DNA from: Asterias amurensis
Lineage: Eukaryota; Echinodermata; Asteroidea; Forcipulatida; Asteriidae
Assembly: GCF_032118995.1 (NCBI RefSeq)
Contig: NC_092665.1
Coordinates: 15,148,012 to 15,212,011, forward strand
Direction of reading: 5' to 3'
Length of the DNA: 64,000 nucleotides
In this document: in pieces, positions 35,101-46,745 of the stretch
Layout: every line of letters begins with the position of its first letter
How positions within the stretch are numbered: position 1 is the first letter of the stretch
Translations under genes and position numbers: made by a program
The notes under the pieces: model-generated
What the model saw: only the letters and a program-made list of their open reading frames with translations
What the model was told of the DNA's origin: nothing
The model's database searches: none

Positions 35101-38100
35101 ACAAAGGTCATTGAGGTGATGACGTCATAGGAGTATTGATCATCGGATAGAGTGGTTACCGTTGTAGGGTTTGGGATCATTCCCCTTCCTTCTATAAACC
35201 AAGTTATTGATGGAGACGGTTTGACTTTCTTCATTTGGCATGTAAGAGTCACCTTCTGGCCTGATGTAGCATTCACAACGTCTTGGAAGGAACAGATAGT
35301 CGGTGGATCAGCTGATGAGGGATAACCGATGTTTATCAATGAATGCTGATCACCAATAAGTTAAAAGTTTAGTCACAGGGCTAGGGCTGGGATTGGCAGC
35401 CATCTTGAATTTTAAAGCGACTCTGGAAAGTGCATTTTGAAGGTGCAGATTGTTAAAGTTAAGTTCCCTGAGCAACTTTCCCGTGTGGAAATATGCCCAA
35501 TGGGAGACTTTGAGACGCTAGGTAGCAGCAAACCTACCAGATAAATTTCCGAGCGTGCGCACATGACCGAGAACAATGGATTTTACATGGTAAGTCTGCT
35601 GCCACCAAGCGTCCAAAAAGTCTCCCATTCGCATTACTTTGGGAGTTACAACTTTTTCGTCCGCAAATGACATCCCATTAATTTGGCTAAAAACCGTCAA
35701 TCACAGCCAGAATATTATAAGAGTGACGAAGTTCAAATTTGAACCAGCACACTCGGTAGATATGAAGAACTCCATCAAAATGAAGAACATATCTAATGCA
35801 TCCTCTCCAAATACAGGTATAAAGTCATGAAGTTTTTTGAAGAAATGAAAAAAAGAACTATATTGAACCTTGAATATTTTTGTGTGAATCACAGATAACA
35901 ATATTCATGGGGTTATTGATTATAAGTTAAGGTTATTGATTATAAGTTAAGGATATCCACCACTCACATTGAACAATAAGCTGTGCCTCTGCATAATTCA
36001 AGTCTGGCCCCTCGAAGGTGAATCCAACATAGCATCTGTACACATCCTCGTCTGGGAACTCTACACCATAGATATGAAGTTCAGAAACACCATCAGAGAG
36101 ATGGCGTACCCCGTAACGGCCAACTTCATCCCTGATCTCTGAGGTTAGTTGGTTATGACCTTTGACCCATTTAATGGTCCCAGCCTCTTTCTTGGTCTTG
36201 CAGGTGAAGACAACATTTCTGTCGATGAGGGTGGTTTGGTTCTGAGGAACTTGGATGAACGGATCTGGAACAGCTGTTAAAATAAATAGGAAACCATTAG
36301 AATGAATCATCAACTTGTAAACTGGAAGTTATGCCTATACAAGATTTCCTGTATCACAAACTCGCTGTTGAACAAAATGATTAGGAAGTTCGTGTTTTCT
36401 ATATACTTTCGTTATTGAAAATTATGAAACATGACAAAACATATATCATATTAAAGGATTGGGTACTTTTTCAAAATGTCCATAGATTTACATTAAACTC
36501 ACAGGGTTTGAAGATAATTGTAGTGGAAAGCTTCCCTTCAAATATTACCTACTGAGGTGCTGTAGTTTTTGAGAAATTAGTAAAAACAATGTCATGAAAA
36601 TACGTTTGTAAATGATTAAAATAATTTTCGTCTCAGTCATGAGACGAAAATCATTTTCATGACATTGTTTTACTCATTTCACAAAAACTACAGCACCTCA
36701 GCACGTAATATTTTCAGGGAAGCTTTCTACCATCATGATCTTCAAACTGTGTAAGTTTAGTGTAAATCTGTGGACATTGTGTTTTTTGTCATACAAAAAG
36801 TACATAGACCCTTTAAAGAGAATGAGGTACTCTTACCAATGGTATACAGATTGCCATGGGTTTGTGTATAGGCAAGGCAATAACTACTGAATGTTCATGT
36901 CATGCAGCAATAAGTGCCACATTGGATTTTAGCCACACAGTGTTTCAGTCAGCCGGCTATACGGGTTTAGAGAAAGAAGAATTGTGGCTTAGAATTGTTC
37001 TCTTTTTTGTGAAAATCTGTTTCTAATATTTTTTTCTGAAGCCAAAATGAGATTGCCTCTGTAATGACCAAATGTCTCAGGAAATAAAAGTGTTCAAAGT
37101 AATAATTGAGACATTATACCTATGACGGTGACGTTCACATGTTGCCTGTACACTGTCCCATTTTCATCATAGACTTCGCAGATGTAACCACCATTGACGG
37201 TTGTATTGTAAGCATCCACTGTGCTCGTCAAAACACTAGGGCTGTGAAAGCAAATTGTGAGAAACTTGTTAAACACACAAACCTCAATGCAGTGTCTTAT
37301 ACAGTTAAGAAAACACATATACTTCAAAGTATTACAAATTTGTTTTGATACATATTGACATTAACTTTCCTCTTTTAATTCCTGATAAAACCAATTAATT
37401 ATAAAACTTAAGTAATTAAAAGCGAACAATAGGCTTTAACTAACCCAGGCAATACCTGGACATTTAAACTAAACATTTTGCTACAATTTTTAAACAAAAT
37501 TGTTGAAAAATGGGGGGGGGGGAACCTCCTAACCTGTGGAAAAAGCATGCACGAACAACGGGGGCAATGCAACCAAACAAAAGCGTCTTTAAAGACACTG
37601 AACACGTTTGGTAATTGTCAAAGACCAGTACTCTCACTTGGTCTGTCCCAACATGCATAAAATAACACACCTGTGAACATTTTGACTCAATTGGTCATCA
37701 AAGTTGCAAGGGAATGATGAAAGAAAAACCACCTTTGTTGCACAAGTGTGCTTTCACATGCCTAATGAAAAGGTTCAGGCCTGAAGTATTTTAATGTTAT
37801 GATTGAGGAATTTCAGAATCTTGAAGGATTAGAGCTAACCTTGGTTTATAAAGAACTGTTTTCTTCCTGGATTCAGAGAGTAGTGGTGTCGGGTTGCCGT
37901 CTTTGGTCCAAGAGTAGTTGGTTGGTATCATACCGTCTGCAGTACAGGTCAGGTTGAAGGAGGTTCCGAAGGGTATATACACCTGTCGCTGCTGTACACT
38001 GAGTATGGGTGCAGCTAATAGATTGGACAAGAAGAGGGTATACCACAACAACATGTTAATTGAAAGTCTTTTAAAGGCACTGGACAATATTGGTAATAAC

Positions 38101-41100
38101 CCAATTGTTAGCATAAAAACTTACTTGGTAACGGACAATGAGCTGTTGATAGTATAAAACATTGTGAGAAACGGCTCTCTCTAAAGTAACGTAGTTTTCG
38201 AGAAAGAAGTAACTTTCCACTAAAATATTTGAATTTATTTCGAGAGTGAAAAGACTGGTCTTTGACGATAAGGTTTCCAGTGCCTTTAAGGGTTGAATAA
38301 CCCCAGAAGTTACACCAAAACAGGAAGGTTCCACGAGTTATAGACTATCTCCCCCTTATGCCAAAAGGTTTCAGTGGCAGGGGAAGTGGTGTCCGAAACC
38401 TCCGAACCGTAGCACAGGCTGGTAGCAAGACACTGAGCCTGCTACACCGAATAGATGACATCAGAGGGTTATATCTCGTGTGTTCAATTTTGCGCTCAAA
38501 GTATATATAGGTGCAAATTTACAGCACCTAAAATACCCAACCATCCATCATTTTGTAAAAAGTATTTGTGGCACTTACTGTATTCACAATGAGTTCCAAC
38601 AAGCCCGGTTGGGCACATACAAACTCCGTTGAAGCTATGGCATTCCACTCCCTCTACACAGGAACATGTTTGGTCACAAAGGCCACCATATCGCCCAAAT
38701 GGACAACCTGTAGAGTAACAAATACAGCTCATCATGTCCGTAAAGGGTATATATGTACTTTTTCCTAACAAAAAAACACTGTCCACAGATTTACATTAAA
38801 CTTACACAGTTTGAAGATTATGATAGTAGAAAGCTTCCCTTGAAATTTTACTTACTGAGGTGCTGTAGTTTTTGAGAAATGAGTCAAAGTAATCATTTTC
38901 GTCTCAGTTTTAGCATGTAAAAACGTATTATAACCAGTTATGCTATGGTTTTGGTATAATATCATAACTGGATAAGGGGATTTTACATGCTAAAATAATT
39001 TTGGTAGTTTGAGACGAAAAATATTTTGTGACTTGTTTTACCCATTTCTCAAAAACTACGCAACATCAGTTAGTAATATTTGAAGGGAACAATTCCACTA
39101 TCATTATCTTCAAACCCTGTAAGTTTAATGTAAATCTGTGGACATTTTGAAAAAGTACCCAAGTCCGTTAATAGAATTGTCATGATTGCTGTAGGCCCAA
39201 TTTGTTTACAAAAGTTATTACTATCGTCTCTTATGCCGTGCGGCGGGCCTCTCCAGTTCTCATGCATAAAAAAAAAAAAAAAATCCACTGTCGTGGTGGT
39301 TTTTCAATGGGGATTTGTTTGTTCTAAATCGATTCAAAAAAGAGAATCCTTAAAACAAACATCCGGAAATTTTTTTTTTGAGCATGGCAAATTTGATGTT
39401 TGGAAGAAAAACATTGCGTCCCGTTTTAAGTGTTTGTTCCGAATCGTCTGTTTCTTTTGAGTGTTTACATAATGACGTATTGCATTATGCTTCTAGTTCG
39501 TCATTCGGATGTTCGGATAGACCTACTTCCTTAGTCCAGCCATTACACAAATATTTGGGGACTCAACACTCTAAAACCATTGTTTAAATCTTAAAATACA
39601 CATTATTTGTAAAGCAAATTGGTTGAGTGGAAATAAACTGAACTCTGAAACACGGAAGAAAATATAGTTATAAACTAGTTGTTAGAAATGCAACCTCAAT
39701 TGGTACACTATTGCGAGCTATGGGCCCCTACTCATGGTCACTGTTCCCGAGGCTGACCACAAACCACCTATGTGGACACCTTCTGCAGGGACTCTGGACT
39801 GCGTCGGGAAGAGCTGCGTACAGCAATGGAGGACCAACGTGTTTGGAGGGCCATCATCCGATGCTCCGCATCGACTGAATGAATGAATTGCGAGCCTCCG
39901 TGATAGGATATTAGAAAATATTGTTTTGTTTAAAGGTATTGGCGGTGAAAAGACCCGTATCCCCACGTGTTGTGCGCCCTCTATGGTCATCATCTTTTTC
40001 TTTCTCTAAAATGCAAAGCTGAAGCCATACAATAGACCTTATAGACGTTATTTCAGTAAGGCGCCCTCACCTAGAGGTCAAAAGGAGGTTGTTCATTGGC
40101 CAATACTGTGCGCCGCGCGTACAAATCCGTGCGCCTCGATTGTTTCGTCACCGTTTTCCCTCTAAGATGGCGGCTGGATGACGTCAATGCATAAGGTCTG
40201 TAAAGAACTTGACATAAAAAGTAGAATTACCATTAACTTCGAAGGTAAAATTCAGGTTATACGGAGACTGTGGATTGGGTTGCAATATGTCGGATAAGTT
40301 GCAGTGAATTTCCAGTGGTTGAGCCGATGGAATGTAATCCAGGTGCACAAGCATGATGACACCCTGTTTCCACTCGGGCGGGAGACGACTTAATTCTTCT
40401 TCTGGTACAAGACTTACACTAGTGCCGAGAGTAGGCGAATACATTCCTATAATGAATAAAGAAAATGTGCAAGTATCATTAAATGCAGTGGACACTATTG
40501 GTAATTACTCAAAATAATTATTAGCATAAAACCTTTCTTGGTGACGAATAATGGGGAGAGGCTGATAGTATAAAACATTATGAGAAACGGCTCCCTCTGA
40601 AGTGCCATAGTTTTCGAGAAAGAAGTAATTGTCCATGCATTTGATTTCGAGACCTCAGATTTAGAACTTGAGTTCTCGAAATCAACCATCTAAACGCACC
40701 CAACTTCGTGTGACAAGGGTGTTTTTTTCTTTCATATTATCTCGCACGTTCGATGACCGATTGAGCTCAAATTTTCACAGGTTTGTTATTTTATGTATAT
40801 GTTGAGATACACCAACTGTGAAGGCTAGTCTTTGACAATTACCAATAGTGTCCACTGCCTTTAATGGATGCGTTCGACTAGCTGTGTCGACCCTGCGGTG
40901 TTCTTTCGGTTGAGCCCCTGACAAGAGCTAATCGAACGATCACTCACCCTCTCGTGGTGACGTCATGCACCTCGGGTCACCCACGAAGTGACCCACTCCA
41001 CAAGCAGGGCATGGGGGCTGACCCGGGTGAGCCCCCGGAATGACGTCAAAGCCATTCGAACGTACCGGGGGCAGACCGGGTCGACCCAGGGAAGCTAATC

Positions 41101-42969
41101 GAACACACCAAATATTTTGGTTTTACCCTTACACCGATGCGTTTTAGCACTATATTATACCCAGTACTTTCCCCAGATCTGTGGGGTGGGGGGAAAAAAT
41201 CACCGGCATTTTACTCGGGTAAGATTTGAACCCACGACCTTTGTTATTCTAGAGCTGCAGTATAACTTATATCAATGCAATATAATTAAACAATGATGAA
41301 ACACTGAATGAATGAGTAGAACAAATCAAGTGTTTGTTTTTATGTTATTTTGCACATAATTTATTATGTTGTGCTGTTATACGTATTTGTGTACATTTTG
41401 TGTTGTTCTGGTCGAATCAATAATAATAATAAAGTGACAAACCTGTTGTGAGGAGTTTGAAGTACCACGTTGTTTCAGACGAAATGGTACAATATTCAGG
41501 GAATTTCGCTGTCACTTGTTTTATCATTTGGTTCAAACCGGCGTTAAACCATATGTGAAAGTTGCAGTAGTACACATCAACTCCACCTATATGGGGCGAT
41601 AGTTTTAAATCGTTAAAGGCAGTGGACACTATGGGTAATTACTCAAAATAAATATTAGCATAAAAATGTACTTGGTAACGAGTAAGGGATATCTGTTGAT
41701 AGTACACATTGTGAGAAACGCCTCCCTCTGAAATTAATCGTAGTTTTTGAGAAAGGGGGTAATCTCTCACTCAAATGTAGAAATACATTAGCTGAAGCCC
41801 TTTTTAACTATAAGTCATTTGTTTCACTGTTTTCTCCACATCACAAAACGGCGAGTGAGTCCTTGATATCCTTAACTGGACTACTTCACATACATAAGAG
41901 GGGCGTCCGGTCCAAGATTGGCTGACTATTGTGAGAGTGACTGGTGCTACCCCCCCCCCCCCCCAAAAAAAAAAAAAAAAAAACCAAGGAGTGGATTTCA
42001 CACAGAGTTAAGACTAGTTGAGCTAGGACGAGTCCTATATTTCTTAGGGCAAGCCTTAAGTTGTTAATAACTCCTAAAGGACGAGTCCTAAGTTATGACT
42101 ATCTTGTGAAATCGACCCCAGGTATAGCCCAGGTACGAGGGGAGGGGTGGGGGTGGGTGGATGGGGGGGGGGGGGGTGAGAATGTCCGTACTCGAATGGT
42201 GGATACTCACATGTCCCGTTGGGAAATGGCAACATCTCATAGTCCTGAAAGTCAGAGTTGGCGTCTTCTGATGGGAGAGGTGGGAAATACATTTCACTGG
42301 ATATAAGCTGTTGGGACAAACACAGACATTAAAGTCTTTAACAATATTTCATCGTTTGCCCGAAAGAAAGCCATATTTATTAAGGCCATCTTCCGAGTTG
42401 AGGCATACCTGTTACAAAAACGTACCCAAATGTTTATCGCCCTGCCGTTTTTGAAAAAAGGAAGGAGTGGGCATTTGTTATAAAAGGCTGGCCGAATTTT
42501 TTTTGTAGAAAAACCGGCAGGGCTATTAAAACAAAATAATAATCTGAGAACGTTAATTTTTTTTAAGAACGAACAAAAAAGGAGGTGGCCTCTAAAAAGG
42601 AAGGGGGCGGGACGCTAAACATGTTTTTTAAATTTTGGCCTAAGAATAGGTGCAGTGTGTTTATGGGTGTAGTGTGTTTACAAAGAAATGGGAATGAGCC
42701 TCGAAATTCACAGAGGATATGGGCTATTTGTAAATATAACACAATACTGGGTGAACACTAAAAGTGATGGAAAATCATCCTTACAATTGCAAAAATACAC
42801 AATTTTTACGAAATACCTTCTCCGTGTCTCCTCGCTGTTCGGAAGGGGGTACATAACATGATCTGTCATAGTCATTACTTTGTGCCTCCATAAGTTGGGA
42901 TGACAAAGCTGGTGACAATGACGCTGTGGCAACCATCATGATGGCCGCTACTAGGATTGACGGTGACAT
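32200..42969 (-). CDS. EGF-Ig-TIR transmembrane receptor (complete, 13 coding exons, 875 aa)
   Basis: Exons: 42817-42969, 42211-42307, 41443-41586, 40231-40446, 38579-38707, 37840-38014, 37120-37241, 35968-36273, 35003-35311, 34131-34400, 33472-33618, 33168-33308 and 32200-32618. All join in frame, mostly in phase 1. Domains in order: signal peptide (1-25, MSPSILVAAIMMVATASLSP); a region of unknown family with several cysteines (26-203); one EGF module of the Tie/laminin type (204-246, CPFGRYGGLC to CMCPTGLVGTHCE); Ig1 split by an intron (247-345); Ig2, Ig3 and Ig4, one exon each (346-640); a membrane helix (about 650-675); and a TIR domain (about 690-835) with box 1 FDVFISYKS, box 2 FFLPGRS, the SEWCRFE helix and box 3 FW. 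Ig plus TIR matches the IL-1-receptor plan, with MyD88-type signalling expected. The EGF module and the N-terminal region are not part of that plan. The acidic tail ends EEEGYDSL. Confidence 0.93.
32735..32825 (-). repeat. tRNA-derived SINE head in TIR receptor intron 12
   Basis: On the minus strand an A box (TAGTTAGCTAAACGG, 32793-32807) and a B box (GGTTCAGATCC, 32751-32761) are spaced as in tRNA genes. No good cloverleaf acceptor stem was seen, so it is called SINE rather than tRNA. Confidence 0.5.
33708..34070. repeat. MITE family A in TIR receptor intron 10
   Basis: AAGTGGACACCATTGGTAAT start, internal palindrome near 33860-33905, degraded right end at GTCTTTGACAATATTATCAA. Confidence 0.65.
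35497..35632. repeat. MITE with AATGGGAGACTTT ends (TIR receptor intron 8)
   Basis: CAATGGGAGACTTTGAGACG at the left pairs with CGTCCAAAAAGTCTCCCATT at the right, with GGTAGCAGC and GCTGCCACC inside. Confidence 0.6.
35913..35952. repeat. 20-bp unit repeated twice
   Basis: GGTTATTGATTATAAGTTAA occurs twice in tandem, ending about 16 bp from the Ig2 exon splice donor in the TIR receptor gene. Confidence 0.8.
36452..36817. repeat. MITE family U in TIR receptor intron 7
   Basis: TTAA flanks, ends AGGATTGGGTACTTTTTC and inverted AAAAAGTACATAGACCCT, long inner palindrome around TCGTCTCAGTCATGAGACGA. Confidence 0.75.
37589..37775. repeat. MITE family A fragment
   Basis: AAAGACACTGAACACGTTTG and GTCAAAGACCAGTACTCTCA match the family-A right end in inverse. 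Roughly half an element, in TIR receptor intron 6. Confidence 0.55.
38073..38289. repeat. MITE family A, internally deleted
   Basis: Both TTAA-flanked ends are present (AGGCACTGGACAATATTGG ... CCAGTGCCT) but only about 215 bp long, so the middle is lost. Confidence 0.65.
38758..39168. repeat. MITE family U in TIR receptor intron 4
   Basis: TGTCCACAGATTTACATTAA near the left and its inverse TAATGTAAATCTGTGGACA at the right. Paired GGTGCTGTAGTTTTTGAGAA arms. Confidence 0.7.
39700..39890 (+). mobile_element. 3' end of a LINE (RTE-like reverse transcriptase C-terminus)
   Basis: One plus-strand frame reads ELWAPTHGHCSRG, then a stop in place of a conserved arginine (CGA to TGA), then PQTTYVDTFCRDSGLRREEL and RTAMEDQRVWRAIIRCSAST before its own stop. 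The RG-P-TT and DR-WR pattern is typical of LINE reverse transcriptase C-termini. It ends in a TGAATGAATG run, as RTE-type elements often do. Heavily 5'-truncated, in TIR receptor intron 4. Confidence 0.55.
40021..40200. repeat. MITE family T (AATAGACCTTAT ends)
   Basis: ACAATAGACCTTATAGACGT at the left pairs with GACGTCAATGCATAAGGTCT at the right. Right next to the TIR receptor exon at 40231. A relative begins at 46398. Confidence 0.6.
40481..40864. repeat. MITE family A in TIR receptor intron 3
   Basis: Both TTAA flanks present; ends GCAGTGGACACTATTGGTAA and its inverse; internal palindrome at about 40640-40685. Confidence 0.8.
40866..41108. repeat. MITE family I, GC-rich (TIR receptor intron 3)
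   Basis: GGATGCGTTCGACTAGCTGT at the left and GGGTCGACCCAGGGAAGCTA, then ATCGAACACACC, at the right. It directly follows the family-A copy. Confidence 0.65.
41125..41265 (-). repeat. tRNA-related SINE fragment (TIR receptor intron 3)
   Basis: Minus strand has GTGGGTTCAAATCTTACCCG, a B-box-like sequence, followed by a body and tail matching 8790-8870 (GTACTGGGTATAATATAGTG). Confidence 0.45.
41615..41800. repeat. MITE family A fragment (TIR receptor intron 2)
   Basis: TTAAAGGCAGTGGACACTAT to CTCACTCAAATG; left half only. Confidence 0.65.
41988..42121. repeat. MITE family D (TIR receptor intron 2)
   Basis: GTGGATTTCACACAGAGTTA and inverted GTGAAATCGACCCCA. Shorter internal part than the copies at 9432 and 11410. 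Confidence 0.65.
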
Positions 42970-43930
42970 CTTTACCAAGAATTGCTCCTCTTTATATCTG
43001 CAGTGGCAGAACATTATTGGAGGTGCAATAGTGAGAAGTATAGTATTTTAGGCATTGCGTTGTGAGGTATCAATGTATATTCAGTTTGCAGTTATTGTGT
43101 TGGGATTTTGAAAGAGGTTTAACAGACATACAAAACTGATAAGCGGCACAATAAATGCGCCACAACAGTGTACTCTATAGAACTAGGTATTATAGACGTA
43201 CATCTTGCATGTGTGTATCTACCTGCTGGGAAATTAACGTTATTTTTAGAACTTGACTTGCTATCTACAAGCGCGAAGTAAGTCTACAAATTCCGAATAT
43301 TTTTACCGCAAACCAAAATATACAAAAATGAGAAGGCTTAACCGAAACAATGAATGCTCAGTCACCGTGGAATGTCTTCAAGATGGGAAATTGTTCACAT
43401 TTGTCGCACTCAGCTTTCATACTGAAGAAACAACTAAAATGTAGTGCAGTGGTGCCTAGTGTCTGAACCAAGATTGAGAAAGATTTCCGTATCGTGCCAT
43501 CACTTTTTCACTCATTTTTTTAACCAAAAGGAGGCGAATCTCATTTTTAGTAAATAGACATTAATTTATGTCATAGCAAATGAAAAAAGTGGTGGCAGGT
43601 TATGGACATTTTCCCCAAAGTTGTTGTTGTTTTAAATAACCACACGCCAAGCACATAATACAAATCATTTGTTGAGATCAATTGCGAAGAAAGGTGTGTC
43701 ACTATGTCATACTGGTTCAAGTCAAAGTCATAATTATAGGTCTATAAAAATGACGCTTTTGAATAAATTAAAACGAAAGCACAACTTACTTTTTGGAGAA
43801 ACCGTTCTGGCACACTCATCAGGGGAAATGGCGTCTATGGTTGGTGACTGGGCTAGGGTGGCGCCGACCTTGCCACATTGCCAAGCTTCAGTGACCAAAC
43901 ATTAAAAGGCAAAAAGGGGAAAACACATTT
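42970..43930 (-). promoter_or_regulatory. Probable 5' UTR exons and promoter area of the EGF-Ig-TIR receptor
   Basis: CTGCAG ends just upstream of 42997 on the gene strand, giving an acceptor 28 nt before the start codon. The nearest strong donor upstream is AAAAA|GTAAGT at 43790/43789, which would end a non-coding exon covering about 43790-43900. No TATA box was seen at a suitable distance. This is a splice-signal inference. Confidence 0.3.
43480..43615. repeat. MITE family O, diverged
   Basis: CCGTATCGTGCCATCACTTT at the left and AAAAAAGTGGTGGCAGGTTA at the right. Same family as 21215-21350. Confidence 0.55.
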
Positions 43931-44289
43931 ATGGCTTTCACAATAGCGATTTCGTTCCTTCGTGCTGTAGCCAAATACTTTCTGGATGGTTTAATATTAA
44001 CTCAAGGCTAGTGGTGGCTGGTACGAATGAATGACTCCCTATATAGCATATGTATAGAGAGCTATTGTGTGTGCAGTTTGTGTTGAACTTGCCTGAGCCA
44101 TGTACAAATAATATTTTACTCTCTATCTGTAGAGTGTAATTCGAAAGAATGATCAATGCGCCTCAAAATATTATTATCCTTGGTCACTGAGCCATATTAT
44201 TCAGGTATGAGTTTGGTAACCGCGCCTAGAACGAATGGCAACAAAACCGTACCTGGTTAGAATTAGCCCTTTTGGGATATGGTGGCCAA

Positions 44290-44702
44290 TATATAATTGG
44301 TTTGCGGTAACACCATGTGTGTATCTACTTGCCAGGTAGAGTTGTTCTTAGGGAACTGTCTTGTTTTATTCTACTGCCGAGGAGTAGATAATCGGAGGTT
44401 CGGGAGTCTCCTGACGATGACTAGAGCAAGCTAGTCGAAACGTTGAGACCAATTCAGAACTGGCTCCGCGGCAGTACAGTTATTACGATCCTATAAGCTA
44501 AGTAGTAGTCCAGTCTAATTTCTATACCATCCGCCCTGGTAATAGTTATAAAAACAGGACAGTTCTTTTCAGAACTGAGAAGTCTCCCGAACCTTCGATT
44601 ATCTACTCCTCGGCAGTAGAATAAAGCAAGACAGTTCCCTAAGAACAACTCTACCTGGCAAGTAGATACACACATGGTGTTACCGCAAACCAAATATATA
44701 TT
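44290..44702. mobile_element. Foldback element with ~110-bp arms and GTAGATAC ends
   Basis: ATTGGTTTGCGGTAACACCA, TACTTGCCAGGTAGAG and TTCTACTGCCGAGGAGTAGA on the left are repeated in inverse on the right. The centre holds GACTAGAGCAAGCTAGTCGA. Loose ends of the same family are at 43205-43230 and 48655-48730, and a related centre at 10148-10200. Confidence 0.75.
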
Positions 44703-45153
44703 GATACCCCACCATGCAATGCCTCAAATCCTATATGGTGGCCTATAGTTAGGCTGAAGGGGTGCACTGTGTGGTTTGGGTGTACACACAAACATTTACC
44801 CCAAGAAACCGTATACAGTGTTATAATGTGTTCACCATTGCCAAATGGCTTATAGAAGTATAGGCCTACTGCAGCTTACTAAAGCATTTTGGGATTCTTT
44901 TCACTCCGGATTTAAGTGGTTATGGAACAATAATGTTTACATAAGTTTGTTTCTCCAAATATTGAATCTGGGAAGTATTATTGACAGTGACGTCTCTCTA
45001 AAAAACGCGACCACCCTTTCAAATGAAATAGTCAAAGGTTAGTTTTATTGTGTTGTGTTTGACATGGTTGAAACAGCCGAACGGTGAGAGAGGGGGTGGG
45101 CCTATTAATTAATAATAGACCGTATTGAATAACCCCTTTTTGCTATGTTCATT

Positions 45154-45538
45154 AAAGGCAGTGGACACTATTGGTAATTGTCAAAGACTAGCCTTCACAG
45201 TTGGTGTATCTCAACATATGCATAAAATAACTAACCTGTGAAAATTTGAGCTCACTCGGTCATCGAAGTTGCGAGATAATAATGAAAGTTAAAAACACCC
45301 TTGTCACACAAAGTTGTGTGCGTTTAGATGGTTGATTTCGAGACCTCAAGTTCTAAACCTGAGGTCTCGAAATCAAATTCGTGGAAAATTACTTCTTTCT
45401 CGAAAACTATGGCACTTCAGAGGGAGCCGTTTCTCACAATGTTTTATACCATCAACCTCTCCCCATTACTCGTCACCAAGAAAGGATTTATGCTAATAAA
45501 TATTTTGAGTAATTACCAATAGTGTCCACTGCCTTTAA
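45154..45538. repeat. MITE family A, complete
   Basis: TTAA flanks, AGGCAGTGGACACTATTGGT and inverse ends, intact internal palindrome CGAGACCTCAAGTTC / GAGGTCTCG. Confidence 0.8.
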
Positions 45539-45539
45539 T

Positions 45540-46390
45540 AAAAAAAGCCCCAGAATAACAAAGATCCAACAAAAAACCAGCAAAGAAACCAAAACGAAAT
45601 AAAAGTTACGAAGATTTTCGCAAGTTTGCTTATTTTAATTGAGTAGATAAAGGATAGTTATAGACAACATGTAGACTTATGTAAAGTTATGGTTTGCAAT
45701 CAACATAATATACACATAGTATTTTAACTGTGAAATTTAATATCACTATTCATACAAATACTATGTAATATATAAAATGTGTTAAAGGCCGCATTTTTTT
45801 AACCACTGTGTTTACATAGTTATTTTATTCCATACTCATACTCATTATGATCTTTGGTGTTTATAAAAATCACACTGAACAGGTTCAGAATTAACTACGA
45901 TTTTTTATTTTTTGCTTTTTTCGGTAATATATAGCAAGTTTTCTTGAAGATGATTTCAAAATGTTGAAATTATGCTGTTTTTCCCCATAAAATATTTTTG
46001 GGAGAACAAATTCAGTATCGGGTGCACAAACTTAGCAAGAAAAAGGAGGTGTAGATTTGTTTATCCCTTAAAACTCAAATACGTCAAAATGTGCGATATA
46101 TTGTAACAAATAAGTGGAATTTATCTATTTTTAAAACGTTAGCATAGCAACATTAGATTGATTCGTAAAATGTACAGCATGTTTATATGAACCTGTTACT
46201 GATTTAAAAAATAATAATAGGAAATTAACTACGAGGTAAAGTGGCCTAAATAGAAAACTTTTGCATTGAGCAAACATTTACATCATTAAAGCTTGATTCC
46301 CAGTCACACCTTTATCATTCAGTCATTTTGTTTCAAAGCTGTTCTCACAAGACAAATGTGAATCAATCGAATAACGGCTACTAAGCGTCT
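45540..46390. other. AT-rich intergenic DNA, nothing recognised
   Basis: No open frame, repeat end or motif that I can assign. Confidence 0.4.
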
Positions 46391-46397
46391 TGAGTCA

Positions 46398-46745
46398 CAA
46401 TAGACCTTATGGATATGACGTCACTTGTTCAGGGTCCCAGCTTTTAGTTTTGAAACGCGTGATGCTGCACTATCAATACCAGATGGATTGCCAATGACGT
46501 CATCGACCGCCATCTTTGATGTAACACAATGGAAAGGTGCACGCGTGTATGCGCTTTCGCGAAACTTCCATCCAATGGTAGACTTTCACGCATGCACCTT
46601 TAACCAAAGACAGCATGACAAAAGATGGCAGCCAGTGCATGTGGTCTTTTGTACGCCGTAGGCTAGCCCCATATAGGACTCTTCCTCTGTGCTGTAGCAT
46701 AATACGAAAGAGTAAAGTCGCCGGGGCTAGCCGTAGGCCTACGCA
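46398..46745. repeat. MITE family T relative plus CCCCGGCTAGCC-type palindrome
   Basis: Begins AATAGACCTTATGGATATGA like 40021. Inner arms GAAAGGTGCACGCGTGTATG and CACGCATGCACCTTTAACC pair. A second inverted pair, GGCTAGCCCC and GGGGCTAGCC, lies at 46670-46735. Confidence 0.45.

Noticed and set aside
34714-35130. 138-residue plus-strand open frame
   Set aside because: Its end overlaps, in antisense, the Ig3 exon of the TIR receptor. The rest is AT-rich intron.
43669-43905. 78-residue plus-strand frame
   Set aside because: It overlaps the likely 5' UTR exon of the TIR receptor on the other strand and shows no motif.
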